Positions 44,921-57,930 of a stretch of DNA of 64,000 bases are shown here, piece by piece. The translations under genes were made by a program, and so were the position numbers. Source of the stretch: Selaginella moellendorffii (lineage: Eukaryota > Streptophyta > Lycopodiopsida > Selaginellales > Selaginellaceae); NCBI RefSeq assembly GCF_000143415.4, contig NW_003314352.1:53602-117601 (forward strand). Reading direction: 5' to 3'. The notes beneath the pieces are model-generated. The model saw only the letters and a list, made by a program, of their open reading frames with translations. It ran no database searches and had not been told where the DNA came from. The first letter of the stretch is position 1. The number at the start of each line of letters is the position of its first letter.

Positions 44921-45496
44921 ACTCCACCACCCATAGAAGAAGTTCAATGCCCACATCGAACGTCTCTTTTTTATCTTACAACTTGTTGACCATGTCTCCG
45001 GGGGCATCCCCCCACTTAGCGGAGTGCCTAAGTTAGCCTCCCCGGCCAAGAGCCCATGACAACGGAATATAGGTGTCCCTATACTCCTCACCTCACCATG
45101 CCCTAGTATGGGGTTGGGACTTGAACCCAGCCTTGCTTTACTAGGGGGTTGGGACTCGAACCCAACCTCTGTAGAATACGTCTACGGATTCAACATCCCC
45201 GTAGGGAGTCAGGTGTAGTTCCCTACGCCTGGTCGACTTAGATAACCCATGCTAATTAGCTTACCTTCGGCACGCCTTCAGGTCCCAACATATCCCATTG
45301 CTCAACTTCACAAATTGATACTTTAATTGAACTTTGCATAAGTACATAAAGTTCTGCCTTGCAAAAATTCCTCCACTAGATCTCGCGCGTTCGCTAGGTT
45401 CTCCTCCGGTTCCCATGTTGTTTCACAGTGTGGAAATCCTTTCCACTTCACATGGAACTCTCTCACCTCGCGTCCTTGTCGCTTGCTCTTGCACGC
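44921..45496 (-). pseudogene. 3' internal end of third family B copy, with chromodomain fragment
   Basis: Non-coding 3' region with the tRNA-like hairpins (45115-45195), then at 45323-45496 a minus-strand frame encoding the last 58 residues of the polyprotein (EFHVKWKGFPHCETTWEPEE, chromodomain). Cut at 45497 by the family A LTR; the rest of this copy is not in the window. Confidence 0.85.
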
Positions 45497-47154
45497 TGTG
45501 AGACACAAAATCCCTAGGCCCCAAAGTGGAGCCGGAAAGGGTGCCACGTGGTAGTGGCCGAAGCGAAAGCCCAAACGAGTGTAACACGTTTGGACTAAAA
45601 GCTCTGACTGGGTAGGTCAAGAGCGGGAGTGGAACTCCCAACAAAGTGCTCAAGGAGCGAGCACGAAGCGAGCAATAAGCAAGGCTCCAAAAAGGGACCC
45701 AAAAAGGACCAACATATGACACTTGGAAGTGTCCGAGATGGAGTCCGAGACGGACCCTAGTTGGAGTTCGAGATGGACCCGAAGTGGAGTCTGATGTGGA
45801 GTCCGAAGTGGAGTCCGAGATGGAGTCCGATATGGAGTCCGAGATGGACCCGAAGTGGAGTCCGAGGTGGACCGAGACGGAGTCCGAGATGGACCCGAGA
45901 TGGAGTCCGAGATGGACCCGAGATGGATTCCGAGATGGAGTCCGAGATGGGCCGAGACGGAGTCCGAGATGGAGTCCGAGATGGAGTCCGAGAAGGACCT
46001 GAGATGGAGTCCGAGGTCGAGACCGAGACCGGGACCGAGACCGAGACTGAGACTGAGACCGGGACCGAGACCGAGACCGAGGCCAAGGCTGAGACCGAGC
46101 CCGAGTCCGAGTCCGAGTCCAAGTCCAAGTCCGAGTCTGAGTCCGAGTTCGAGTCTGAGAGGGTGAAAGCCCAAAGCGTTCGTCTCCCAGACCCTAGGGG
46201 GTTTGGTGAGCTCCAAAAGTATAGTAGGGGGAGGACTGCAGTGGAGCCAGTTTGGCCAGGAAAGGCCAGTTTGGCCTAGGGAGGCCAGACCCAGTGTTGG
46301 GTGATGAACTGACCACTGGGAAGTCCAAGACTAGAGTGAATACGGACCGACAAGAGGGGTAGCTTGGTGAAGTGTTCAAGAGCCGGCTCTAGTTCCCCCG
46401 GGAGATCGACTGGCCGATGCTCCCAGTCCAAGTGTGGGTGGCACTACCTACTTGGATACTAGGCGTGGCTCAACGGGACCTCGCTCTAAGCCCATGGCTA
46501 GAGCACCTAAAGGCGAAAGGCGGGGAGAGTACCCAGGTGGCTCGCGTAAGGCCACAGTGTTCCGAAATGTTGTCCCAAAGGCCCAGACTGTGGAAAGGAA
46601 GAGGAGCAGTCCTCTGGGGTAGTGACCAAGGACACAGTCGTGTGGGGAAGAAGTCCCAGAGGACCGTGGGACTTAGTGGTCGGGCCTGTGGGCCTCGATC
46701 CAGTGGCAATGTTAGCAAACACGGCCAGGGGCAGGAAGGGACTTGGTAGGAACTGATAAAGGGACTTTGGGGAAGGCGATTCCCCATGTCTGTGGGCATC
46801 CTAAGGATGCTAAGGTGTGGATCTAGGATGACCACTCGTGGACAGATGGCCCAGTCTTGGAGAGACGGGATGGTGATGCAAGTGGTATTGGACCACTAGT
46901 GCAGCAAAGGTGAATGGGCATGGCCTTAGCGTAACGGGCCGAGACGTCAGTGGTACCTTTGGGTGTCGGTCTTGGGACCGGACACGTGGAGCACTTGGAC
47001 CAGGTGCAAGTGTTGAGTGGCATGGATGCCATTCTTAGGGCTAGCAAGTCCAAAGTCCTGAATTGGACTGATGGAGGTTGTGAATGAGACTCTTCCAAGT
47101 GGTCGGAGGTGTGGTTAAGTGACTAAAGTAGAATGGAAAAATTAGTCACTTACA
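45497..47154 (+). mobile_element. LTR family A, 5' LTR
   Basis: TGTGAGACACAAAATCCC... to ...AGTCACTTACA, 1658 bp, followed by primer-binding-site-like ACTTGGTATTGGAG. Inverse orientation to 355-2080 and closely similar to it. Contains the repeat array at 45735-46150 and the GGTGAAAGCCCAAAGCGTTC module at 46160-46180. Inserted in the third chromovirus copy. Confidence 0.88.
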
Positions 47155-50100
47155 ACTTGGTATTGGAGTTGTTCCTTAGTCCGACTTTTATTGGTGCTCA
47201 AGTATATCACCATTGATATTGGCATCGGAAGGTCCTAGGAGTGGGCCTATCCTTGAGGAGTAGCACGTCAAGAGGACATGGCTCTCCACTCGAGTTCATG
47301 CATGAACTTGGGCACGATGTGGTGGATAGAAAAGGGGCCAGTAAGGGAACGACTTTGGGATCTTGGGAACAGTATATGGTTTTCCTCAGAGAGTTGAGGA
47401 TGTGATCCAGATGAGCGTTTGACTTAGCAAACTGGCTAATGTAGTTGTGGTAAACAACTATAGTTGGGATCACGGGAAAGATAAAAACTCCAAAGCAATA
47501 AAGGAGTCACAAGATTATCCTCATATAGTTGAGGTTGGTGCTCATGAATGTGAGACCAGAAGTAATGACCGTGGGAGGTCAAATACGGAAGAGGACTCTA
47601 GTCCTTGAAATGGTAGCCAGGGCTACCTTTAATAAATGCTGGAACAACCCAAGGAGTTGGGGGGTGTACTTAGAGATGAGTTGGTATTCTCATCACATGG
47701 ACAAGTAGTCCTAAGGGGCAAAGGTTGCCCCAGAGAACAAAATCAACTGTCAGAGCAACACTTGTGAAAATAGTCCTTGTGAGTGAGGATTTGAATACAA
47801 GAAAGTTATATTCCAGTGAGCTGGCACCTCGAAAGTAAGACCTTATAGGTCGGGGGATTAACCAAGTCCAAAACTATTGGATGACTCAAGTAGAGTCAAG
47901 GAATGGTCCTAAAAGGACAGATGGAAGCATTTGGACTGAGGTGTGTTGTACCCCACGAAGGATGGGGGGGGATCATAGGATCCAAGGATGAGAACAGAGG
48001 ATATCTCATCAATGGCAAAATGTGCCATGCTAAAGTCGTGGGAAAGGTGTTCCCAAAAGAAAACAACTTTGACACAAAGTTGTGTGTGACCTCTATGGTG
48101 CAGTACTAACGGATGGTTGGCATGAGAAAGAGTGGTAATGGTCTTGGCAAAAACTTAGACACAAAGAAGAAGTGTCATAGAGGTAGGCTCGTGGAGCCGA
48201 TGGTGTGGAGACACCAAATGTGCCAAGGTGTGATACCTTGAGGCTATGTTGGTGGGTTCATGAGAACCCCCTGCCAAAGGAATCCCAATGGAAATGGGAA
48301 TGGCATAGCCTAAGTTGCAGAGCATGCAGTTGGAGTGTGGTGACCCAGGTAATGATGGAGGTGTGGAAGCACCAGCAATGAGTTGTAGGACTTGACAACT
48401 ATGAGGCAACTAAGCAAGAGGTGCAAAATAATTGGTTAAACGGGTAGAAGGTAGCTACCCAAGCCTTCTTAATGGCTTAAGGAAGTTGGATATACCCTTA
48501 CGGGGGATAAGTTGCTTATGTTGCGATATAGTAAGTCAATGTCATGAAATGAAATACTCATTGTCAAGGAAGCCGTCATTGGGATACCCGAACACTCTAG
48601 AACACCAGGAGGTGGTGTTTGATGTCGCGAGGGCAATAGATAAGGCACAAGGGACTAAGTCCCTAGTGAATGATGGATAGAAGGTGCTATCCAAATGTCC
48701 AAGGTGGCGGAGACAGGAGAAGATTGTCTACTCGAATTGGACAAAGACAAAAATGGAATTTTGGCAAGGCTAGCGATGGGCATGTAAAGGCCCATAAGCA
48801 ACAACATAATCTCGGTGTGTGGGATTATAGGGTGAGCATACCTGGATTGAGGAACCACTCCCTAGGCTATCGGGTAAGTTCATCCCTAAGAATACTTGCT
48901 AAGGCATGATAAAAAGTGCAAAGCTATCCTCCTAGTTTGGAGGAGAATGACCAAAGGAAAGGTGTGAAGCCAAAAGCAAGAAGTAAGGGGGTAGAATCGA
49001 ACCATAGGAATCGAAGGGCATAACCAAAGTTGGTTATGCCAGCTGGGAGTGGAGAATCAAGTGGGGGCTCGAGGGTGTTGCCACTAGCAACCGTGATGCC
49101 CTGGAGAGTCTAAAATATGGAATTGTCCATGTTGGACTATATGGTAATTGGAAAGCTTGCAAAAAGGGAGGCCTTAGCAAGCTAAGGGACAGAGTTCCTT
49201 CAAGGTTCCCAAAGATGATTCTAGGTAGTTTAGTACTTAGAAAGGCCAAGCGTAAATGGTTCAAAGAACGCGCGAAATCAGAGTGGCGCAGCAAAAGCGT
49301 GGTCTTGAAGCTTGCCATGAGGCAAAGCTATCAAGGTTAGGGAAGTAGTTCCCGAGTGTTCAAAGAGAGGGCTTTGAACAAAAGTCGATGATCAAAGGCT
49401 TTCACGCTTGTGCAGGAACCATGTTACAGTGGTCGAAGGACTTGCCAAAGCGAGATTGGCAAGTCAGGGGAACAAATGCCCTAGTTGAAGGTGATAACTT
49501 CAAAAGGGTGGGCCATGGGGCCAAGCATGGAGGAGTCCATGCATGATCACAGACTTGTCAAGTGAGAGGACTTGGCAGTGTGGAGGAACTAGGTTCCTAA
49601 GCTGTGATCTATAGCGCGCTTTGAGTATAAGTTGGTGCACCGGCGTGGGGAGTCACACCAGGCATCCTGGGTGATGCCGTCCGTAGATGCATATACGGAG
49701 GTTGGGTTCGAGTCCCGACCCTCTAATGCTTGGGTTCGAGTCCCAATTCACTAGGGCATGGTGATGGTTTGGAATATGAGGACACTCATTTTTCGGTGGT
49801 CATGGACTCTCAGTGTGGAGACTGGTTTGGGCACACTGCCAAGCGAGGGATGCCTCGGAGTCGTGATGCACGGTTAGATTGCTTAGAGTGAAAGCTCGGC
49901 ATATCTAACTTGAACACTTTGGTGCAAAAGGCACCAAGGACGTGGTGAATGAGATGGGGACACCCAGTCTCAGTTGCTATGGATCCTTGGCCGGAAGGGC
50001 TAGCTTGGGCGCACCGCCAAGTGTGGGGGATGCCCCCGGGGTCAAAATCAACAACTAAGTAAGGTCTGGAAGACCTAGTCCCTATTGGTAGACTTATTAA

Positions 50101-50203
50101 GGGGTCAAGATGAGATCACTAGGTGATCTTGTGGTTAAACAAGGACAAGGTCTTTGTTTGGGTTAAAGAATATGATTCCTAGTTCAAAGTGTTGATTTGA
50201 ACT
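47155..50203 (+). mobile_element. Non-coding internal region of family A element (LARD-like)
   Basis: About 3 kb after the primer-binding site with no gag, protease or polymerase motif in any frame; the longest frames are under 100 codons. Near 49620-50040 it resembles the 3' internal region of family B, including the tRNA-like GGTTGGGTTCGAGTCC (about 49701). It ends where the DNA transposon enters at 50204. A large non-autonomous LTR element is the simplest reading. Confidence 0.7.
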
Positions 50204-50590
50204 AAGCTCTATTTCGTTAAAGTGGGAATTGTCATTATCCCACTTGTAAAATAAGGTTTCCAAACCTTTATATAATATATAAATATAACAAAATTCAACT
50301 GCATTGAGGCACATGCCATTTTATTTTAAACAAGGAAATGTCTACTCAATCACTTCTCCTCCCCCTGCCATTGCTTCACCTCTCTCTTCTCCTTGTCATC
50401 GTCGTCCAATTTCTTTCCATCCTTTTAATATTGGTTCAGTTGCTCCAAGTCTAGGTGGAGCCCAAGTCCCCATTCAATCTTTACTTTCCCCTTATTAATA
50501 AAACAACTTCGTAGACTTCCAATAACATGCTGTAACACTTCTAGTATAATGCAAATCCTCTCAAAGAATTGTCTTTTAATATTAATACAA

Positions 50591-53312
50591 TGGCATGGAA
50601 CCCCATGCCATAATAAGTTACATTTTTAAATAAATACATGCCATCTCAGACTGTTATTTTTTGCCTCCAACGCCTATACAATAATCTTGGAATTTCATCA
50701 CTCTCCACACTATCAGGATTTAAACCCAATAGTAATGCCATCTCTTCTCTAATACGTCCACGCTCATGTTCAGTGGTCAAAGAACCCATCCGGTTGAGTA
50801 GATTATGGAAATGCGGATAGTGCTTGGCTAGACAATATACATGCCATAAATGATGACTGGTGTCTGTCCGATCAAATGGCTTCTGATATACCGTTCCATC
50901 TGCCATTTGGTTAATTTCTGCAGCCACCTCCTGGACTGGCCGGTTCTCTATCACCATCGCTCCAAGCCGTTTTGCAAGGTCCCCCAGAACATACGGTTTC
51001 TTCTCCTTGGTTTCCATACTGCAAGAGATGGGGTGCACTGCATATGTGTGCGTGTTCGCTGCAGTTTTAATTGGCGAGTCATCGATGATGAGGATTTCAC
51101 TTGACCTAGCAGTCCGGTTCATCACTACAGCCTCTGGCTTGACGAAGATGGGCTTGCTACCCCTCACATGGACCATAGTCAAGCAATCCTCCTGCGTTAG
51201 GAGAAAGTCAAATGGTAATATTACTCGCGTCTGATCGTGCATCATCTGTAGCAACGTTAATGCATTGTGGCGCATCATGGATGTCCAAAATCCCAATTGC
51301 AAATTGAACCCGGCCCTCTGTTTTAAGTGTCGCATGGTCATTATTAGATCCCGCAGTTTCTCCCGTGTGATTAATGTGAATCTGTCTCTTTTGACCAACT
51401 TGCGACCGTAGGCTTTGGAGGGTGCAGTGACATTCGAGGACGAGCCACACTCATGGGAGAAAAGGACACCGTTCAGATCAAAAACGATACAGTACCTTCG
51501 CCGTGACTCTGAAATGAAATGCGACACCGTTCAGATCAAAAACGATACAGTACCTTCGCCGTGACTCTGAAATGAAATGCGTCACCAACAAAAATGGTAC
51601 AAGTCAATTTTACCATCTACATTGAAGGGCGGAAATACTCTCCTCTGCAATGTGGGGTCAATCGCATCCGATGGCGTGTGGGCACATGCCATTTCAGCTG
51701 TAGACTCTAGTACAACTGGCTCAACAGTGGCATAGGGTGGTTCCGATGGCGTGTGATCACACGCCATTTCAGCTGATGCCTCCGTTGGCAAAGTGGACAT
51801 GACCGAACAGGCAGCAGGGGCGGTGTAGGGAGGTTCCAACGGCGCATAGTCAGACGATTGGGCACACGTTAAGTCCGTTGGAAATGAGGATACGACCGGC
51901 TCGGCGGCTGGGGCGGCCTCATGCGGGTCCAATGGCGCCTGGTCACCGTCAGTTGGATACGTGGACAAGATTGACTCAGTGGTATGGGCAGCATCAAGTG
52001 GAGCGTGGTCAGCTTGCTTGGCGTTGATATAGATAGTAGCCTCCACCAACTCTGATGACTCTTGCAGGCAAGTAGAGTCCACTGGCGGATCCATATACAT
52101 GTCCAAATATCTCCCTTCGATTGAGATGGTATCCTCCCGTGCTACTAAAAACAAACTCATTAGCACATTGAATCGACTATACTGTATTTACCATCAACTG
52201 CTATTGAGGAACTAGGACCGATATCACTTGGGCGCACTGCTGATTCTGAAGGATTGGACATACATTTCGACCCTTGCTTGGCACTATCCTTCCTCGACAC
52301 TAAAGGCTAGAGTTTGTAAATTCAACTGAATAATCTCTACTTACCATTTGCTTTGCGACCTACATGGACAATGTTAGAAATGGTAAAAGGTTAGGAATGG
52401 ATGTACTATTATTTACCTGATGGTTTGTCTTGTATGACCTTCCTCCGCTGCTCTTTGGCCACCTTAGGCTAGCCATCGTCGTCATCATCGTCGTCGTCGT
52501 TATTGTGATCGTCACCATTGTGAGGACCATCCAAGTCCTCTTCGTCCTCCTCTTCTTTGTCCTCCTCTTCGTCCTTCTGCTCTTCCTGCTCATTATCTTT
52601 CTCTGGCTCCTCATCCCCCTCCTGCATTTCTTCCATAGGCTGCTCAGGCTGGATGGCTTGTTCTTCTAGGAGCATCTTGGGAAAATCATCTGGCCGAGTC
52701 TCCATCTCAAAATACAAGACATCCATAACCTGTTTTAGTGCGTGACCTAGGACCGTATCCTCACCCGACTGTCTTAACATGGTTTCTACACGTTCTTGCA
52801 CCCTTCGAAGACGACGAGATGAGAAAAACGTGGCCCTAACTTGAAAAGCATCCCTCATCCATTGTACCTCTCCATTGAGATTGGGGAAGGGGAGTCCGCC
52901 ATAGGAATCTGAGTCAGGAGGTGGTGACTGCCTGCTTTCATTCAGCCCTTGATCTGCAATGAATGGCATGAGCACACACGCCATAACCGCGAGGCATTAC
53001 CTATCATCTTTTTGTTGCCCTTCTTCCTTTTCGAATCAAACGCCTCTGATCCCGACGACTGTCCAATGTGCTTTCGCTGTTTATGACCACTGTCAGTTTG
53101 AGCTTGGCTGGTGCTTGCCTGTTTTGCCTTTGAAGAAGTGTCTCCTGCAAGGAATGGCATGAGACCACACGCCATTGCAAATATAATTTGTACCTCCTTT
53201 TTTTCTATTGCTTGTCTGTTTGTCCTTCTTCGACGCGCCACCAGTGCGCTTTTCAGTCCTCGTGTCTAAATATTCATAACGATCTATAATCAAAATGGCG
53301 TGAGGCCTCACG
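50591..53312. repeat. 22-bp palindromes of transposon copy 2
   Basis: Copies at 50591-50612, 51672-51693, 51747-51768, 52963-52984, 53154-53175 and 53295-53312, and in the intron near 54795-54825; a half-copy lies at 50308-50323. Each sits at the position equivalent to one in copy 1, so they predate the split of the two copies. Confidence 0.85.
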
Positions 53313-55393
53313 TGACCTTACCTTGTGCAGGTTGTGAGCTCGGCCCAACATGGGTATCTTCAACAGTAGCTGTTAATGCCATTTCAGCATCTAGGGGTGG
53401 CCACGCTCCTGCATACAGAGCTTGTGAGGTAACATTTAAACTTAAAGTGCGTACTCACCAGGTTCGCAGAGAAGATACTGTTTTTCTTTGGCAACTATAA
53501 TTATATGCTCCATTGAAGTCACCTCTTCAATGGAGTTTGTCACCGCAACACACGGGACACCCTTGAGTAGTGCGGCTCGAAAGAATAGTCCGCCGCAATT
53601 GTACTCGACAACGCATTTGCCCTTGGAGTCGGAAGCAGGTGACCCGCCCGCTATTGCGTTGAAGACCCAGTTGAGCATTTCCCATGCTGCACCTGGAGCT
53701 TTCTTTGGATTCGAAAGCTCCATAGCCGTCTTCAGTTCCTTAGGCACGGGTAAATTGACCTCCCTCAGATCAATTCGATCGGCCTTGTCGAACGAAGCTG
53801 GGAAGTCACTCCAGTCCCACTCTGCTGCAGGACCAATAACAAGGGTGAGTGTGAAGATGCGAACATTCGTCAGTATCTTCTTCTTAGCCATTATCCCATG
53901 GATCTCCCGCATCTCCTTGCCTTTCAACCGAGCCTTCACCTCGTTCAAGGCCTTCTAGAACTTGTGATAGGATTTGGAGTCGTAGATCATATAGTGGACT
54001 GAAGATTCCACCTCCGCAAGTCCCACCATTAAGTCAATGATGGAGCTGACTTCGTCTGCATGAGTGATCTCCTCGTTTGTGAAGTCCATCACACAAAAGA
54101 TGTTCTTGACCTACTCATCTCCACGGGAAACGATGCTCCTCCACCTTTGATCCTCATCCGAATTCAGGTATACCCGGTAAGGTTCTCGATAGGCCTCTGC
54201 TGCGGGGTCGAGTTGTTTCTGAAGCCGGCGGTCAACATCACTCTTAATGAAATTTGGATACTGATCCAACTTCTCAGCTTTACTTTTCGTGGCATCCCGC
54301 AGCAGATCGATGAACTTGGGGGCCCCATTCACGTACTCGTCGATGTCTTCATTTGACAAATCCAGCGCTTCCATCATCTCTTGCGTGGTGTCAATGCTCA
54401 CCCTCTCCACAGCCACTTGCTCGAAGATCCAATCCTTCAATAGCGCACAAGCTTTCAGAGTCGTGCACAAGTCCTCGTATGTCACAATATGGCCGGGAGT
54501 CATTTTGGTCTTGTTGAAGACTACCTCACCACGTAGAAGAGCATTAGCCACTGTCAGAAGGTCGTCGTCGTCTAGAGACCGCGAGAAACGCAAGGCGTTG
54601 AGCTTCAAATCATTGGGCTTCCGGCCGTCCTCCACACCCATTGAGTTTAGTAACTCCCCGTCATGGTACCTCCTCAGCACATCTACCCATTTGTCAAAAA
54701 CAAATTTTATCGTGAGTAGAATGTTATGGATGCTGAGTGTGTCATTGACCCCCAGTGTTTTCGAGAGAAGACTCGAGAATTCCTGCAATGGAAATGGCAT
54801 GAGGCCACATGCTATGCCACATGCAACAAGGCTTACCTACCAGGCGCTAGTTGTTAATGCACGTCCTTGTCCTGGTTTTTGTGGCTTCTTCAGTTGAACC
54901 CAGAGCTTTCATGTTCGTGCCAATGTCTCGTGCAGACCCGATTTGTAGCACGTTTCTTGCTTGACATTCTGCACGTGGGAGATGTATATGACAGATCGGA
55001 GGGGCGAGTTGCCTTTTATCAGCGGACAACTCTTGTCTTAAAAACTTTCTTCACCTCCTCGCCCACCATAATATCCACAACTATCTCTTGCATCACCAAG
55101 CTAGAATGCTGCCCGGAGACGGCATAGAACCGGATGTTCTGATCGTCCAACACCTTCCTATTGATCAAGTCTAGAAACCTCGTCTCGCCCTTCATTGTTC
55201 GGTAGTAGGGGATCACGTCTGCGATGTCGGGTGTTACTGGACTTGCTAGCATCTTCTGCTTCAGTTTCTCCACCCACTCATCAGATACTAGCCTGTGGTT
55301 GTATTTGCTTTGGATGTCGATACGGCTCACGTCGATTGTATATACTTTGTTGGAATAGTAACAAGTACTATTATCTGCGACGATTTTTGCTGC
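50646..55393 (-). pseudogene. Cargo gene of transposon copy 2, 5'-truncated
   Basis: Same exon order as copy 1 read on the minus strand. It begins within the ParB-like part (55330-55019), continues through 54800-54111, 53948-53442, 53241-52942, 52984-52469, 52166-51582, and ends with the FCP1/NIF-like domain 51527-50646 (DLNG at about 51474, IIDDSP at about 51083). Unlike copy 1 it keeps the frame near 53650 and a good acceptor (TTTCAG) before the last exon, but has stops of its own (for example near 54115) and a 59-bp tandem duplication at about 51463-51580 repeating the start of the last exon. It shares the TAG after SYHKF (53949). Confidence 0.75.
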
Positions 55394-57370
55394 AGCATAC
55401 TTTTGTACGGTTGAAGGAGATCTTGACTACAGTTCCTGTTCTCAAGATCCTAGATCTTGATAAACCCTTCGAAGTGCATTGTGATGCATCTGGATATGCT
55501 ATCGGTGCTATGTTACAGCAAGATTGTGATAAAGTGGTTGGTGTTACGCTAAGGCAACATAGTTGTCCTGTTGTGTTCTATTCCAAGAAATTGGATGAGA
55601 CCCAACGAAGATGGCCAACGCATGAGAAAGAGATGTTTGCTATAGTGTCGGCCCTGGAATATTGGAAACACTACTTGGGTGGACATACCAAGGTTTATAC
55701 GGATAGTAACACACTAAGCTACTTTGCTACACAGCCTAAGCTTACACCGAAGCAGGCTCATTGACAAGAGAAGCTTGCTAGGTATGATATTGAAATCATA
55801 TATAAACTTGGTAAAGACAATATTGTTCCAAATGCGTTGAGTCATCAGGCTCAATTCTGGGCAATATCGACAATCAGTTCGGACTGGTTAGAGGACATTT
55901 GGGCTTCGTATGGAAGTGATCCATTGGCGAAGGCAATCTTATGCCATACGAGGTTGTTGAAGCAGAGCCCTGGTAGCATAGTAGTGAAAATTGCTAGTCG
56001 CACTAATGTAAAGCTTCACTTCTAAGTTCAGGATGCGCTTATATTCTATAAGCAAGAAAGATTGTATCTTCCCTATAAGGATCTGCAACAGTTATTTCTG
56101 CGGGAACATCATGATGTTCCAGCAGTAGGACATGGTGGGAAGCGAAAGACTCTGGCTTCATTGAAAAAGGGGTTTTTTTGGTTTGGTATGGAAGGTGATG
56201 TAGCGAATTATATCCATTCCTGCCCTATATGCCAACAATGTAAGCGTAGAACTGAGAAGCAGGCTGGAAAGTTGCAGTGCATTCCAACACTGGCATGGCT
56301 ATTTCAGAGTGTGACACTTGATTTCATCACTTGCTTGCCAAAGTCTAAGGGTTATGATACTTTGATGGTGGTTGTGGATCGATTGTCGAAGATTGCACAC
56401 TTCATTCCAACTGTGGGAACAGTAAATGTGAAACAAGTAACAAAGCTCTTTTTCCATGAAGTAGTGCGAGTTCGTGGTTTTCCTGAAGAGATGATCTCGG
56501 ATAGAGATTCGAGGTTTACAAGGAAGTTTTGGGGCACACTGTTCCAGCTGTTCAGTACCAAGTTGAATTTTAGTACGGCTTATCATCCTCAGACTGATGG
56601 GCAGACCGAACATGTGAATGCTCAAGTTGAGAATTATCTATGGTACTATATCGTGGCAGAAGAACGCAATTGGGTTGAGCATTTAGACATAGCAAAAATC
56701 TCTTATAACAACACATTTCACAACGCTATAGGCTGTTCTCCATGGGAAATGCTACAAGGGAATGCTCGTGGGGTTCTTCAACAGATTATTGTACCAAAAC
56801 CAATGTCCGAAGTGTTGGTCCCGGCCATTGAGACTTATGCGGAGCAGTTACGCCAAAGTTGGTCTAGAACTACTGAGGTGATGGGCAAAGCTCAGGATAG
56901 GTATCGGCATGATAAGGATCCACATCGTCGGAATGTATCTTATCAATTGGAAGATCAGGTGTGGCTATCTTCCCAAAACTTGAACATTAAGGGTTCTTTG
57001 TCTCAGAAGCTCTTGCTGAGATATGTTGGACCCTATCGGGTGTTAAAACGAATTGGTGATGTATCCTATCGGTTGGATCTTCCTGTGGAGATGTCCAATA
57101 TTCATAATGTATTTCATGTCAATCTATTGGCTCCTTACACTATAGATGTTAAGCGCCACAGAGAAATTCGTCCACCGCCAGAAGTTGTGGATGGTGATCT
57201 GAATACGAAGTTGAAAGTATTCTATCATGTCACCGGAAATGTGGTGGTCGTGCGAAGGAATATCTAGTTAAGTGGAAAGGTTAACCATCTTGTGAATCAA
57301 CTTGGGAACCTCTTAGTAATCTTACCCATGCTTGTGAGCTTGTCACAAAGTATGAGAATAGTAATAAAGA
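55394..57370 (+). pseudogene. Gypsy RNase H-integrase fragment, a different chromovirus lineage
   Basis: Begins abruptly in the RNase H region (FEVHCDASGYAIGAMLQQD near 55460), TAA/TGA interruptions near 55762 and 56023, then a long integrase frame (56062-57267): zinc motif H...H and CPICQQC, VTLDFITCLP, ISDRDSRF, and an unbroken HPQTDGQTEHVN with the catalytic Glu. No mini-intron at this place, unlike family B. A frameshift near 57230 separates the last piece, which ends with a chromodomain-like STWEPLSNLTHACEL. Defective: no gag, protease or reverse transcriptase and no start. Confidence 0.88.
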
Positions 57371-57930
57371 TTAGATTTTGTAAAAATCTTGTAATAAATC
57401 TTGCAAATCAATAAAGAAATATTTCTATAAATCAAAGTGTCGTTTCTCTCATTCATTAGTACTTGGGTCAGTTTTGGCAGGCTGACTTCGACACTTCGGT
57501 GCATGGGTCCAATCCAAACCATGGGGATAACTATTATAGACTGATCACAAGTCCTTGCCTCTCTCTTGATGACTCATTTTCGAAAAGGGGCATGGTCGTG
57601 TAAACAACTTAATCTACCAGTTTATAGTAGTTGTCTAAATCTTCTCGATGGGGTTGATTTCTTACTCAGGGGAGAGTGTCGCGAATGTGACTTCGGGTAT
57701 CAAAAGATACTTGTCAGCCAGTCCTTATGGGCACTCTTTCCTTACTTCCACGACGGCAGGAAGTCGATACTGCTGGTCCCTTTTATGGTCTCCACTCAAG
57801 CTAGTTGAGAAATTAATCATCACGTGTGCACTTGACTATATGAGCATAAGGATGAAATTCTTATATGCTATTTATCAAGCATACTTAACTTGGTTAGAGA
57901 AACTCATTCGTTGGCTTGCACTTGCTAGTG
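57371..57930 (+). other. 3' flank of the gypsy fragment; no gene recognised
   Basis: Begins with AT-rich sequence containing AATAAAGAAATA (about 57410), a possible polyadenylation signal. The two overlapping frames of 80 and 110 codons over 57566-57980 have no recognised similarity. Confidence 0.5.

Larger units (their letters stand above)
50204..55393 (-). mobile_element. DNA transposon copy 2 (inverted, truncated)
   Basis: Begins with the same 24-bp terminal repeat (AAGCTCTATTTCGTTAAAGT...) after AACT and follows copy 1 from its right end inward with few changes, until 55393, inside the cargo gene. Sequence then changes abruptly to gypsy coding sequence. The transposase half is missing. 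The chromovirus insertion site lies beyond the break, so its occupancy here is unknown. Confidence 0.92.
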
